From: Mycobacterium sp. ELW1
Lineage (GTDB): Bacteria; Actinomycetota; Actinomycetes; Mycobacteriales; Mycobacteriaceae
Assembly: GCF_008329905.1 (NCBI RefSeq)
Contig: NZ_CP032155.1
Location: 2,170,001-2,234,000, forward strand
DNA length: 64,000 nt
Reading direction: 5' to 3'
The notes below the pieces were generated by a model. It searched no databases, had not been told where the DNA came from, and saw nothing but the letters and a program-made list of their open reading frames with translations. Positions 1 to 8,972 of the stretch are shown one piece after another (the stretch's first letter is position 1; every line of letters starts with the position of its first letter). Both the position numbers and the translations under genes were made by a program.

Positions 1-929
1 CCCGTCGCGCGGGCGTCGCGCGTGATGGAGGCCCGAGTCGACTCGGCGGGCCGGCTGTTGGCGTTGGCCGTGACCGACGCCGCGGCGGGAGACGAGTGCC
101 TGGGTCGCGGGCCGGCGACGCCTCTCGTCGACTTGGGCGACGACGTGGCGCGCTTGGTGCTCGTCTCGACCTTGGCCGCGTCGCCGGTTGTCGTGAGGCC
201 GCTCGGAGCGCGGAGGGCCCGCGCCGCGGCCGGGGCCGCGACTGCCGAGGCAGATCCGCCAGTCATGGTGGCCGAGATGGAGTGGAGCACGTTCCTGACC
301 ACGTCGACCATCATGGCGATGCCCTTGGCTGCGGCGGTCAGCACCTCGGTGATTCCGGCCTGTACGGCAGCGCCGAATCCATCCGAACCCGCTGCGGCGG
401 CGGTTGTGATGAAGGCGTTCACCATCGCCCCGACGACCGGTAGCGCTGCCTCGGGAATGGCTGCGAGGACCGTGATCGCACCGCTGATCACGGTGGGCGC
501 CAACGCAATCATTGGGCCGATCTGGGTCAGGATCCCGTCGAATGGTGAGCTCAGGTCCCCGCCGATCGGTGGGGACAGGAGCAGGCTGACATTGACCATT
601 GCCTCGCCCAGCGGCGTGCCTTGAGCCAGTTGGTCGAGCAATTCAGTGTTGATGAACTGCATCGCTGCGGCGGCGTCCGGATTGAACGCGGCCAGCGCGG
701 TCATGATCGCCAAAACCTGTGGTAGGCCGAAGGGCAACGAAGCGCCGGGGACTGCAGCCGCAGAGGCCGGCTGCAGGCTATTCCAGGCGGCGCTGTCCAG
801 GCTGGTGAGTTGGAACGCGCTCGTGCGTATGGCCGCCGATGAGGTCGGCGGACCGTACGTATCGAGTGCCGGCGACCCCGCGACGACGGCACATACGGCT
901 AGTGGTGCGATGACGATTGATCGATACAT
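1..929 (-). CDS. Secreted Ala-rich protein of unknown function, 3' end beyond the window
   Basis: An ATG at 929 opens a minus-strand frame that runs without a stop to base 1 (309 codons seen), so the C-terminus is missing. A G-rich stretch resembling a ribosome binding site lies just upstream. The product begins MYRSIVIAPLAVCAVVAGSP, a plausible Sec signal peptide. A mainly hydrophobic Ala/Val/Ile-rich region follows (about residues 70-215), then an Arg/Ser/Thr/Ala-rich low-complexity tail from about 230. I do not recognise a catalytic domain. The composition resembles the many secreted or surface proteins of unknown function in mycobacteria. Plus-strand frames here (for example 22-624) are weaker because they lack a signal peptide, a clear binding site and any family likeness. 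It is divergent from glnA. Confidence 0.6.
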   Translation of the reverse strand, partial: MYRSIVIAPLAVCAVVAGSPALDTYGPPTSSAAIRTSAFQLTSLDSAAWNSLQPASAAAVPGASLPFGLPQVLAIMTALAAFNPDAAAAMQFINTELLDQLAQGTPLGEAMVNVSLLLSPPIGGDLSSPFDGILTQIGPMIALAPTVISGAITVLAAIPEAALPVVGAMVNAFITTAAAAGSDGFGAAVQAGITEVLTAAAKGIAMMVDVVRNVLHSISATMTGGSASAVAAPAAARALRAPSGLTTTGDAAKVETSTKRATSSPKSTRGVAGPRPRHSSPAAASVTANANSRPAESTRASITRDARAT

Positions 930-1226
930 AACTGCCCCCAGAGGTTGAATTCAAATCTCCCTGTACCCGGTATGCGACGTTTGAATCCTTGCTGAACAAA
1001 AATTTGGCAACTCGTCAATATTGGTTCTTTAGCTGATCTACGTGCACAAATCAAAGTTTGATTCTGTGATGGTTTGCCCAGATTTAGTTTGCGGAAAGTT
1101 TCTGCGGATCAGCCCGCATTCTGTCGTTGACGCAGGCGTAACGAGATCGGCATGCAAGCGACCTAACGTGGGCCGGTCACACGCCCGCGAGCAGACGCGG
1201 GCGTCTTGGGTGCAGAGGAAAGACAG
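930..1226. promoter_or_regulatory. Divergent AT-rich intergenic region with a 15-bp palindrome
   Basis: This 297-bp gap separates the secreted-protein gene (minus) from the type III glutamine synthetase (plus). Bases 950-1100 are clearly AT-richer than the surroundings. A perfect palindrome AATCAAA-G-TTTGATT lies at 1049-1063 and is an operator candidate for either direction. A TTGACG at 1127-1132 could be a -35 for glnA, but I see no convincing -10. I could not assign a GlnR box with confidence. No coding frame is supported here. Confidence 0.35.
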
Positions 1227-3401
1227 TTGAGCGGAAACGCGGCCCGCCTTCAGGCGATCGTCAATGTCGAGGCGTACGAGCCTCCCCCTTTCAGCTTCGA
1301 TCCAGGCGAAGCGCCAGGCGAGATCTTCGGCGCCAACGTCTTCACCCTGGCCGAGATGCGGCTGCGGTTGCCGAAGTCGGTGTACAAGTCGGTCGTCGCG
1401 ACCATCGAGAAGGGCGCGAAGCTCGATCCGGCAGTCGCAGACGCTGTGGCCTCGGTGATGAAGGACTGGGCATTGTCGAAGGGCGCGACCCACTACGCGC
1501 ACGTCTTCTACCCGATGACCGGTCTCACCGCCGAAAAGCACGACAGCTTCCTGGAGCCTGTGAGCGACGGTGCGACGCTCGCCGAATTTGCGGGTAAGAC
1601 TCTGATTCAGGGCGAGCCTGACGCGTCGAGCTTCCCGTCGGGCGGTCTGCGCAGCACGTTCGAGGCGCGCGGGTACACCGGCTGGGACGTCACCAGCCCG
1701 GCCTACATTCTGGAGAACCCGAACGGCAACACCCTGTGCATCCCCACGGTCTTCGTGTCGATGACCGGTGAGGCACTCGACTTCAAGACCCCGCTGCTGC
1801 GTAGCCAGCAGGCGATGGGTGCACAGGCTGAGCGAATCCTGAAGTTGTTCGGACACAAGGATTTCGACCACATCGTGTCGTTCTGCGGGCCTGAGCAGGA
1901 GTACTTCCTGGTCGACCGGCACTTCTTCCTGGCTCGTCCTGACTTGATCAACGCCGGCCGTACGCTGTTCGGTGCGAAGCCGCCCAAGGGCCAGGAATTC
2001 GACGACCATTACTTCGGCGCCATTCCCGACCGGGTGCTGGCCTTCATGATGGACACCGAGCGGGAGCTGTTCAAGCTCGGCATCCCGGCCAAGACCCGCC
2101 ATAATGAGGTCGCGCCAGGCCAGTTCGAGATCGCGCCGATGTTCGAACGGGCCAACATCGCGGCCGACCACCAGCAGCTGCTGATGACGACGTTCCGCAA
2201 CATCGCCAAGAAGCACGGCATGGAGTGCCTGTTCCACGAGAAGCCGTTTGCCGGTGTCAACGGTTCCGGCAAGCACGTCAACTTCTCGATGGGCAACGCA
2301 CAATTCGGCAGCCTCTTGGTGCCCGGTGACACCCCCCATGAGAATGCCCAGTTCCTGGTGTTCTGTGCCGCGGTGATCCGTGCCGTGCACAAATTTGGCG
2401 GGTTGCTCAGGGTCTCCGTGGCCTCGGCCACCAATGATCATCGCCTTGGCGCCAACGAGGCTCCGCCGGCCATCATCTCGATCTTCCTCGGCGCTCAGCT
2501 GGCCGACGTGTTCGAGCAGATCGCCAAGGGTGCGGCCACCTCGTCAAAGGGCAAGGGCGTCATGCACATCGGCGTCGACACGCTGCCCGAGCTGCCGACC
2601 GATCCGGGCGACCGCAACCGCACAAGCCCATTTGCGTTCACCGGCAACCGGTTCGAGTTCCGCGCTCCGGGCTCGGGGCAGACGATCAACGTCCCGATGA
2701 TCATCCTCAACACGATCATGGCCGATTCGCTCGATTACATGGCCACCGTGCTGGAGACGGCCGTCGCAAACGGCGAGAGCTTCGACGAGGCGGTGCAGAA
2801 GCTGCTCACCGAGATCATCACCGAGCACGGCGCGGTCGTGTTCAATGGTGACGGATACTCGGAGAACTGGCAGATCGAGGCCGCCGAGCGCGGTCTGCCG
2901 AACCTCAAGACGACGCTCGACGCCATTCCGCAGCTGGTGACACCGGAGGCGATCGAGGTCTTCGAGAAGTACGGCGTGTTCAACGCTCGGGAGCTGCATA
3001 GCCGCGAAGAGGTCCGGTACGAGACATATGCCCTGACGGTCAGTGTCGAAGCCAAGTTGACACTCGAAATGGGCTCGACGGTGATCCTGCCTGCGGCGGT
3101 TCGGTACCAGACCGAGTTGGCGCAGAATGTCGCGGCGCTGAAGGCGGCCGGGGTGGGGGCGGACACCGCCTTGCTGGAGACCGTGTCCACGCCGATTTCG
3201 GAGCTGACCGCTGCACTGGCCGCGCTCAAGGAGGCGCTGGGTGCCCACGGCGGCGACACCGCCAAGGAGGAGGCCGAGCACGCGGCGAGCTTGTTGCCGT
3301 TGATGGATGCGGTGCGCGCGGCCGCGGACACGCTGGAAAGCGTTGTCGCCGACGATCTCTGGCCGCTGCCGACCTACCAGGAGATGCTCTACATCCTGTG
3401 A
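1227..3401 (+). CDS. Type III glutamine synthetase (GSIII)
   Basis: ATP-dependent ligation of ammonium to glutamate in the cytoplasm. At 724 residues it fits the long GSIII class rather than GlnA1-type enzymes (about 470). Visible glutamine synthetase motifs are [10 protein letters not shown] at about 221, [12 protein letters not shown] at about 293 (GSIII form of the metal/glutamate site), [10 protein letters not shown] at about 345 and [13 protein letters not shown] at about 403. A helical C-terminal extension follows. I chose the TTG at 1227 because AGAGGAAAG (1214-1222) is well placed in front of it; the open frame extends upstream to 1206 without such a site. It stands alone, divergent from the secreted protein and convergent with the hydrolase at 3472. 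It is probably an additional glutamine synthetase beside the essential type I enzyme expected elsewhere. Confidence 0.93.
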   Translation: MSGNAARLQAIVNVEAYEPPPFSFDPGEAPGEIFGANVFTLAEMRLRLPKSVYKSVVATIEKGAKLDPAVADAVASVMKDWALSKGATHYAHVFYPMTGLTAEKHDSFLEPVSDGATLAEFAGKTLIQGEPDASSFPSGGLRSTFEARGYTGWDVTSPAYILENPNGNTLCIPTVFVSMTGEALDFKTPLLRSQQAMGAQAERILKLFGHKDFDHIVSFCGPEQEYFLVDRHFFLARPDLINAGRTLFGAKPPKGQEFDDHYFGAIPDRVLAFMMDTERELFKLGIPAKTRHNEVAPGQFEIAPMFERANIAADHQQLLMTTFRNIAKKHGMECLFHEKPFAGVNGSGKHVNFSMGNAQFGSLLVPGDTPHENAQFLVFCAAVIRAVHKFGGLLRVSVASATNDHRLGANEAPPAIISIFLGAQLADVFEQIAKGAATSSKGKGVMHIGVDTLPELPTDPGDRNRTSPFAFTGNRFEFRAPGSGQTINVPMIILNTIMADSLDYMATVLETAVANGESFDEAVQKLLTEIITEHGAVVFNGDGYSENWQIEAAERGLPNLKTTLDAIPQLVTPEAIEVFEKYGVFNARELHSREEVRYETYALTVSVEAKLTLEMGSTVILPAAVRYQTELAQNVAALKAAGVGADTALLETVSTPISELTAALAALKEALGAHGGDTAKEEAEHAASLLPLMDAVRAAADTLESVVADDLWPLPTYQEMLYIL

Positions 3402-3407
3402 GCTGGC

Positions 3408-3470
3408 GCTGAGGCTGTAGTTGCCGACATCCGCCTCGCGGCTGATTCGTCACGCAACTACAGCCTCGGC
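3408..3470. terminator. Long inverted repeat between convergent genes
   Basis: The 17-base arms GCTGAGGCTGTAGTTGC (3408-3424) and GCAACTACAGCCTCGGC (3454-3470) pair with one G-T mismatch. They enclose 29 bases that contain a smaller CCGC/GCGG stem. It fills the gap between the glutamine synthetase and hydrolase stops, so a bidirectional terminator role is likely. There is no T-tract, and the nested form resembles the element at 46353-46408, so it may instead be a dispersed palindromic mini-element. Confidence 0.55.
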
Positions 3471-3471
3471 G

Positions 3472-4170
3472 TCACCTGAGGTGCTCGCCGAAGAACGCGA
3501 AGATTCGCTGCCAGGCGTCCTCGGCCTCGGGGCGTGAGTAGGCCATCCCGGCAACGCCGGCGATGGCCTGCATCGGCGCGGGAATGTCCCAGTCGTTCAT
3601 GAAGGAGTGCCCGACTCCTCCGTACTCCTTGATGTCGCGCGGCACATCGTTGGTCGAGAGCAGGCCTTCCAGCTTGTCGGCCGCACCCTTGAGCATCCAG
3701 TCCTTGGCGCCGTAACTCGCCACCGTCGGGCACGAGTTCGGGATCGCGGAGATGTCCGAGGGCCATTCCCCGTAATTGGGAGCCGCTGCATCGAAGTGTC
3801 CGGTCGGTGCCAGCACGAGGCAGAACCCACCGCCCATACAGAACCCGATGATGCCGACTTTCCCGCTGCACGCCGGATCGGCTGCCAGGTGATCGCGGGC
3901 GGCGATGAGGTCGTCGACGGCGGTTCCCTTGCCCTTCTTGAACGCCTGCAAGGTGCGCACCACGCAGAGCAGCCGATTGCCCCGGTGATACAGCGCCGGA
4001 GTGATCGCGAGGTAGCCGTTCTCGGCGAACCGGTCGGTGATGCGTTTGATGTCACCCGTCATGCCCATCGCGTCGTGCACGATCACCACCCCGGGCCACG
4101 GTCCGTCACCGGCCGGCCGTGCTTGATAGGCCGGCAGCGGGCCCGCTGGAGCGGGAAACGTGGTGTCCAT
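3472..4170 (-). CDS. Dienelactone hydrolase family protein
   Basis: Alpha/beta-hydrolase of 232 residues, the usual size of the dienelactone hydrolase family. The nucleophile is Cys111 in GFCMGG, with Asp157 in YGAKD and His188 in GVGHSF completing the triad. Cys rather than Ser as nucleophile is typical of this family. The enzyme is cytoplasmic and hydrolyses a small ester or lactone, but the substrate is not evident. It is the last gene of the minus-strand run that starts at iolC, 25 bp behind the SDR gene, so it may be co-transcribed with the inositol operon, although the link to inositol is only positional. Confidence 0.85.
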   Translation of the reverse strand: MDTTFPAPAGPLPAYQARPAGDGPWPGVVIVHDAMGMTGDIKRITDRFAENGYLAITPALYHRGNRLLCVVRTLQAFKKGKGTAVDDLIAARDHLAADPACSGKVGIIGFCMGGGFCLVLAPTGHFDAAAPNYGEWPSDISAIPNSCPTVASYGAKDWMLKGAADKLEGLLSTNDVPRDIKEYGGVGHSFMNDWDIPAPMQAIAGVAGMAYSRPEAEDAWQRIFAFFGEHLR

Positions 4171-4172
4171 GG

Positions 4173-4189
4173 AACGGCATCTTGCCGTT
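4173..4189. repeat. Small hairpin AACGGCA-tct-TGCCGTT
   Basis: A perfect 7-bp inverted repeat with a 3-base loop lies in the 25-bp gap between the SDR stop and the hydrolase ATG on the minus strand. It could act as an attenuating hairpin or mRNA-processing signal inside the operon. There is no T-run, so it is not a classical terminator. Confidence 0.35.
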
Positions 4190-4195
4190 AGGTGA

Positions 4196-4963
4196 TCAAC
4201 TCCGCCAGGGGTTGTTGCCGGCGTCCCAGGCTTTCTGGATGTCCGGGTAGATCGATGTCTGATCGGTGGGCACCGAATTCTTCGTCATCCGGGTGCGCTC
4301 GTCGGCCAGGACTTCGGGCGCACCACTTTCGATGGCGTCCATCGTCTGGGCCGCGACATCCTCGGGTGAGATCTTCGGGCCGTCGATCACCGCGGCCATA
4401 TCGGTGTCGATGAAGCCGGCGTGCACACCGACGACATGCGTGCCCTGGCCGTGCAGTTCGATGCGCAGAGCGTTGGTCAGCGCCCACTCGGCGGCCTTGG
4501 AAGCCCCGTAGGACGCGTTGAAGGGGGAGACGAAGAAGCTGACCACCGACAGCATGTTCACCAGTGCACTGCCACCTGACTGTGCGGCCAGGACGGGCGC
4601 GAACGCGCGAGCCATCGCCAGCGTGCCGAAGTAGTTGGTCTCCATTTCGACGCGGGCGGCATCGGGATCCTCGACGGTCAGGAATGGCGACTGCAGCATG
4701 GCGCCGGCGTTGTTGATCAACACCGACACGTCGGTGCAGGCCTGGGCCGCGGCGCGCACGGCGTCAGCATCGGTGATGTCCAGGACTATCGGTACCACTC
4801 GCGAATCGTCGAACGCGACGCTGTCAGGGTTGCGGGCGGCGGCGTAGACCTTGGTGGCGCCGCGGTCCAGCAGTGCCTGGGTGAACGCCCGGCCGAGGCC
4901 GCGGTTGGCGCCTGTGACCAGTGCGATGCTGCCGTCGATGGCTTTGCCGTTGGTTGCGGCCAT
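4196..4963 (-). CDS. SDR family NAD(P)-dependent oxidoreductase
   Basis: Classical short-chain dehydrogenase of 255 residues. The nucleotide-binding TGANRGLG is at residues 17-24, NNAG at 84-87, and the catalytic Ser139, Tyr152 and Lys156 (YGASK) are in place. The substrate cannot be read from the sequence. It follows iolG by 78 bp on the same strand and precedes the dienelactone hydrolase gene, so all three may share the iol transcript. A role in oxidising or reducing an inositol-derived or unrelated alcohol is possible but unproven. Confidence 0.88.
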   Translation of the reverse strand: MAATNGKAIDGSIALVTGANRGLGRAFTQALLDRGATKVYAAARNPDSVAFDDSRVVPIVLDITDADAVRAAAQACTDVSVLINNAGAMLQSPFLTVEDPDAARVEMETNYFGTLAMARAFAPVLAAQSGGSALVNMLSVVSFFVSPFNASYGASKAAEWALTNALRIELHGQGTHVVGVHAGFIDTDMAAVIDGPKISPEDVAAQTMDAIESGAPEVLADERTRMTKNSVPTDQTSIYPDIQKAWDAGNNPWRS

Positions 4964-5041
4964 GGTCTGCTCCTCGGTGTCGGGTTCACCGAGATCAACA
5001 TCTACTCGCAGCGGCGATATTTCGCGACGTGGTCCGTCATC

Positions 5042-6073
5042 TCAGGCGCCCGCGATCGAATCCCGCGACACCATCGCGACCTCGACGGGCCGACCGCTAC
5101 CCAGCGACTGCACGCCGGCCTCGCACACCGCTGCGGCGGCGTAGCCGTCCCACGCCGAGGGACCGTCTGTGTAATCTCCGGTTCGGTGTCCTCGCTGAAC
5201 AGCGTCCACCCAGCGCTGGAACTCGGTGTCGTAGGCCTGGCCGAAGCGTTCCCGGAAGCCGGGGGTGATCTGGCCGCCCCAGTTACCGGGTGCGGTCTTA
5301 CGGATCAGGCCGACGTCCAAACCGATCATCGCGCTGCCCTTTTCGGCAACAACCTCGGTGCGCACCTCGTAGGCGACGCCGGTGGTGACGAACAGTTCGA
5401 CGTCGACATGCTTGCCGGAGGCGGTCCGCATGATGGCGATCTGCGGGTCGGCCACCCCTTCGGGCGCACCCGGGTTGGCCGACGGCGTGATGATCTGGAT
5501 GGAGACGATCTCCTCGTCGAACAGGAAGCGCGTCACGTCGACCTCATGCACCAGCGAGTCACGCACGATCATCGCGCTGTCGAACGACGGCGGCACCGCG
5601 GGGTTGCGGTGCGCGCAGTGCATTACCAGGGGGCGTCCCAGCTCGCCCGAGCCCAGCATCGCCTTCAGCGCGACGTACTCGTGGTCGAAGCGGCGCATGA
5701 AACCGACTTGGATGAGCCGCTTTCCGAGCTCGGCCTCACGCTTGACCACCTCCAACGAGGTATCCGCATCGGTGGTCAGCGGCTTCTCGCACAGCACCGG
5801 CTTACCGTGTTCGAGGCACGCCAGCAGTTGCTTCTCATGGGTAGGTCCCGGCGTCGCCAGCACGACGGCGTCGACATCCGGGTCGGCGATGGCGTCCAGC
5901 GGATCGGCGGCCACGCGGCACCCCGGGATACCTGCGGCGATCTGCTCGGCCTTCTCGGTCAGGTAGTCGTTGACGATGGCTACGTGGGCGCCGGAGATCT
6001 TCGACGTGAGACGGGCGACATGGTCGGCGCCCATGATGCCGACACCGAGTACGGCGACACGAAGGTCAGACAT
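5042..6073 (-). CDS. iolG: Inositol 2-dehydrogenase (Gfo/Idh/MocA family)
   Basis: NAD-dependent oxidation of myo-inositol to 2-keto-myo-inositol, the first step of the iol pathway. The 343-residue protein has the Rossmann motif GVGIMG at 10-15, the family signature EKP at 96-98 and the C-terminal substrate domain with DSLVHEVDV. It lies 16 bp after iolE on the minus strand with GGAGATCC as ribosome binding site. Company with iolC, iolD, iolB and iolE makes the inositol assignment strong. Two further Gfo/Idh/MocA genes sit at 20470 and 22313, so this is one of three paralogues in the window. Confidence 0.9.
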   Translation of the reverse strand: MSDLRVAVLGVGIMGADHVARLTSKISGAHVAIVNDYLTEKAEQIAAGIPGCRVAADPLDAIADPDVDAVVLATPGPTHEKQLLACLEHGKPVLCEKPLTTDADTSLEVVKREAELGKRLIQVGFMRRFDHEYVALKAMLGSGELGRPLVMHCAHRNPAVPPSFDSAMIVRDSLVHEVDVTRFLFDEEIVSIQIITPSANPGAPEGVADPQIAIMRTASGKHVDVELFVTTGVAYEVRTEVVAEKGSAMIGLDVGLIRKTAPGNWGGQITPGFRERFGQAYDTEFQRWVDAVQRGHRTGDYTDGPSAWDGYAAAAVCEAGVQSLGSGRPVEVAMVSRDSIAGA

Positions 6074-6089
6074 GGCGGGATCTCCTGAA

Positions 6090-7007
6090 CTAGAACCGGA
6101 CGGACGGGACCCCGCAGGACCCGAGATAGGCGCGGGTGCGTGTGGCGATGGGCAGCGGAGCGTCGACGTCGCACGGATACATGTCTTGCTCGACGATCGC
6201 GAACACGTCGATGCCGAGCTTCTCGATCTCGGCGAGAAGCGGTGGCATGTCCGGGATTCCGCGCGGCGGCTCGGTCATCGCGCCGAGCTTGACGGCCTCA
6301 CCGAACGGCAGGTCCTCGGCTTCGACCTTGGCCCGCACTTCTGGATCGACCTGCTTGAGGTGCAGGTAACCGATGCGCTCGGGTGCGCGGCGGATGATCG
6401 CGATGTTGTCGCCGCCGCAGTAGGAGATGTGACCGGTGTCCAGACACAGGTTCACGAACTCGCCGTCGGTGCCGTCGAGAAAGCGGTAGACGTTCTCTTC
6501 GGTGTCGACGTGACTGTCGGCGTGGGGGTGATACTGCGCCCGAACCCCGTACTGCTCGAACATCGCCTTGCCCAGTTCGTTCATGCCCTGGGTCTTCCTG
6601 CGCCACTGCTCAGGGGTCAGCGTGCGGTCTTCGAGCACCGCGCCGGACGATGGGTCGCGCCACATCTCGGGAATCACCACGACATGCTTACCGCCCACGG
6701 CGGCAGTCAGTTTCGCGACGTCCTCGATCTGCTTCCACACTGAGTCCCAATTTTCAGCCGCAGGAGCTCCGTCTTGGTGCAGGTGCTCGAACACCGTGCC
6801 CGCAGACAACTTCAGGTTGCGGGCCGCCAGCTCATCGGAGAGCTGCGTGGGATCGGTCGGCAGGTAGCCGAACGGGCCCAGCTCGATCCACTGATAGCCG
6901 GATGCCGCGACCTCGTCGAGGAAGCGGGTGTAAGGGGTTTGTTGCGGATCGTCAGGGAACCACACGCCCCACGAGTCCGGTGCCGACCCGACGAGAATAG
7001 TGCTCAC
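6090..7007 (-). CDS. iolE: Myo-inosose-2 dehydratase-like TIM-barrel protein
   Basis: Second step of inositol breakdown, dehydration of 2-keto-myo-inositol. The 305-residue protein begins MSTILVGSAPDSWGVWFPDD, a typical IolE N-terminus, followed by an AP-endonuclease-type TIM barrel with the metal-site stretch CLDTGHISYCGGD. The open frame reaches back to 7157, inside iolD, but the GTG at 7007 is preceded by AAGGA at 7-10 bases and falls 14 bases after the iolD stop, so it is the likely start. It shares the operon with iolD upstream and iolG downstream. Confidence 0.88.
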   Translation of the reverse strand: MSTILVGSAPDSWGVWFPDDPQQTPYTRFLDEVAASGYQWIELGPFGYLPTDPTQLSDELAARNLKLSAGTVFEHLHQDGAPAAENWDSVWKQIEDVAKLTAAVGGKHVVVIPEMWRDPSSGAVLEDRTLTPEQWRRKTQGMNELGKAMFEQYGVRAQYHPHADSHVDTEENVYRFLDGTDGEFVNLCLDTGHISYCGGDNIAIIRRAPERIGYLHLKQVDPEVRAKVEAEDLPFGEAVKLGAMTEPPRGIPDMPPLLAEIEKLGIDVFAIVEQDMYPCDVDAPLPIATRTRAYLGSCGVPSVRF

Positions 7008-7020
7008 GGGTGAAGTCCTT

Positions 7021-8970
7021 CTAGCGATCTGAGGGGTTGACAAGGGGGCGTTGGACTTTCTTCCAATCCGCATACCGCTGATAGGCCGTCTGGGTGGACT
7101 CCAGGCTGGAGACCTCGCTGACCGGCACGTCCCACCAGCTCTGGCTGTCGGGCGCATAGATCAACGGGTCAGTCTCCACATGAATGACGGTGGTGCGCTC
7201 ACTTGCCTTGGCGACCTTGACCGCGTCGGTGAACTCCGCGGCGGTGCCGACCTTGATGACGTCGGCGCCCAGGCTGGCGGCATTGGCGGCCAGGTCGACC
7301 GGCAGCGTGTCGCCGTCGAGCCGGCCGTCGTCGCCCCGGTACCGGTAGGCGGTACCGAACCGCTGCGAACCCAGCGATTCCGAAAGCCCACCGATGGAGG
7401 CGAATCCGTGATTCTGCACCAGGACCGGGATGACCTTGATGCCCTCCTGGACGGCGGTCACCAGCTCGGTTGCCATCATCAGGTAGGAGCCGTCGCCGAC
7501 CATGATGAACACGTCGCGGTCGTCGTCAGCCATCCGCACGCCGATACCGCCCGCGATCTCGTAACCCATGCACGAGTAGCCGTATTCGACGTGATAGCCC
7601 TTGCGGTCGCGGGTGCGCCAGAGCTTGTGCAAGTCCCCGGGCATCGACCCGGCCGCGCACACCACCACGTCACGGGGATCTGACAGTGTGTTGACCAGGC
7701 CGATGACCTGATTCTGGTTGAGCGGAGCACCGTCTTCGCAGGTGTACGCCGACGACACGGTGTCCTCCCACTCGGCGGCCAGTTCGGTTACCCGGGAGCG
7801 GTATTCGGCACTGACGGTGTAGCCCTTGAGTGCGGAACCCAGCGCTTCGAGGGCTTCCCGCGCATCCGACACCACACTGACGCCGCCCTGTTTCACCGAA
7901 TCCAGCGAGGCGACATTGATGTTGACGAATCGGACATCGGGGTTGTTGAACGCGGTGCGCGATGCCGAGGTGAAATCGCTGTAGCGGGTGCCGATCCCGA
8001 TGATCACATCAGCCTGCGCGGCCAGTGCGTTCGCCGCGGTCGTTCCCGTCGAGCCGACAGCTCCGACCGATTGCGGATGATCGAAACGCAGTGACCCCTT
8101 GCCGGCTTGGCTTTCGGAGACCGGGATTCCGGTCTGGTCGCAGAACGCGGCCAGGGCGTCTTCGGCTTCCGAGTAGTGCACACCGCCCCCGGCGATGATC
8201 AGCGGCTTGGCTGCGGCGGCGATGATCTCGGCGGCGCGGGTGATCACCGCATGTTCCGGCAAAGGGCGGGCGATGTGCCATGTGCGTTCGGCGAACAGCG
8301 ATTCCGGCCAGTCGTGTGCCTGTGCCTGCACATCCTGGGGGATCGACACGGTGGCTGCTCCGGTTTCGACCGGGTCGGTCAGCACGCGCATGGCACCCAG
8401 CAGTGCGGCGGGCAGCTGCTCGGGTCGCCACACCCGATCGAAGTAGCGGGACAACGGTTTGAACGCATCGTTGACCGTGACATCGCCGGAGGACGGCAGT
8501 TCGAGCTCCTGCAGCACGGGCGAACTGACCCGGGTCGCGAAGGTGTCGGCCGGCAGCAGCAGCACCGGCAGCCGGTTGATGGTCGCCAACGCGGCACCGG
8601 TCAGCATGTTGGTCGAGCCCGGTCCGACGCTGGCGGTGACGGCCCAGGCCTCCAGCCGGTCCTTCTGCCGCGCGTACGCGACCGCGGTGTGCACCATGGC
8701 CTGTTCGTTGCGGCCCAGCACGTACTTCAGGCCAGGCTGCCGGCCTGCTTCGACCGCCTCGATTTCGTCCTGCAGCAGCGCCTGACCCAGGCCGGCTACG
8801 TTGCCATGCCCGAAGATGCCCAGGCACCCGGCGAAGAACTTACGGCGCACCCCGTCGCGCTCGACGTACTGGTTGGCGAGGAACCGAATGGTGGCCTGTG
8901 CCACGGTGAGTCGGACCGTGGATTCGGTGTCGGCCAGCTTGTCGCCCGCCTTCGGCGCGGTGGATACCAC
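7021..8970 (-). CDS. iolD: 3D-(3,5/4)-trihydroxycyclohexane-1,2-dione acylhydrolase (decyclizing)
   Basis: Thiamine-diphosphate enzyme that opens the cyclohexane ring of the inositol intermediate to 5-deoxy-D-glucuronate. The 649-residue length and three-domain thiamine-diphosphate layout fit. The N-terminal part carries FGHGNVAGLGQAL and the C-terminal cofactor motif GDGSYLMM is near residue 490 with the following NHGFAS. The start is a GTG at 8970, placed two bases after the iolB TGA with AAGGAG in front, so translation is probably coupled to iolB. The ring-opening step makes this gene the best marker that the cluster is for inositol. Confidence 0.94.
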   Translation of the reverse strand: MVSTAPKAGDKLADTESTVRLTVAQATIRFLANQYVERDGVRRKFFAGCLGIFGHGNVAGLGQALLQDEIEAVEAGRQPGLKYVLGRNEQAMVHTAVAYARQKDRLEAWAVTASVGPGSTNMLTGAALATINRLPVLLLPADTFATRVSSPVLQELELPSSGDVTVNDAFKPLSRYFDRVWRPEQLPAALLGAMRVLTDPVETGAATVSIPQDVQAQAHDWPESLFAERTWHIARPLPEHAVITRAAEIIAAAAKPLIIAGGGVHYSEAEDALAAFCDQTGIPVSESQAGKGSLRFDHPQSVGAVGSTGTTAANALAAQADVIIGIGTRYSDFTSASRTAFNNPDVRFVNINVASLDSVKQGGVSVVSDAREALEALGSALKGYTVSAEYRSRVTELAAEWEDTVSSAYTCEDGAPLNQNQVIGLVNTLSDPRDVVVCAAGSMPGDLHKLWRTRDRKGYHVEYGYSCMGYEIAGGIGVRMADDDRDVFIMVGDGSYLMMATELVTAVQEGIKVIPVLVQNHGFASIGGLSESLGSQRFGTAYRYRGDDGRLDGDTLPVDLAANAASLGADVIKVGTAAEFTDAVKVAKASERTTVIHVETDPLIYAPDSQSWWDVPVSEVSSLESTQTAYQRYADWKKVQRPLVNPSDR

Positions 8971-8972
8971 GG

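Noticed and set aside
22..624. Plus-strand open frame of 200 codons at the left edge
   Set aside because: The opposite strand gives a longer frame with signal peptide and ribosome binding site; the plus frame is its shadow.
1038..2441. Long minus-strand open frame (467 codons) inside the glutamine synthetase gene
   Set aside because: It is antisense to a complete, motif-bearing GSIII gene; its translation is His/Arg/Gln-rich without any family likeness, typical of a high-GC shadow.
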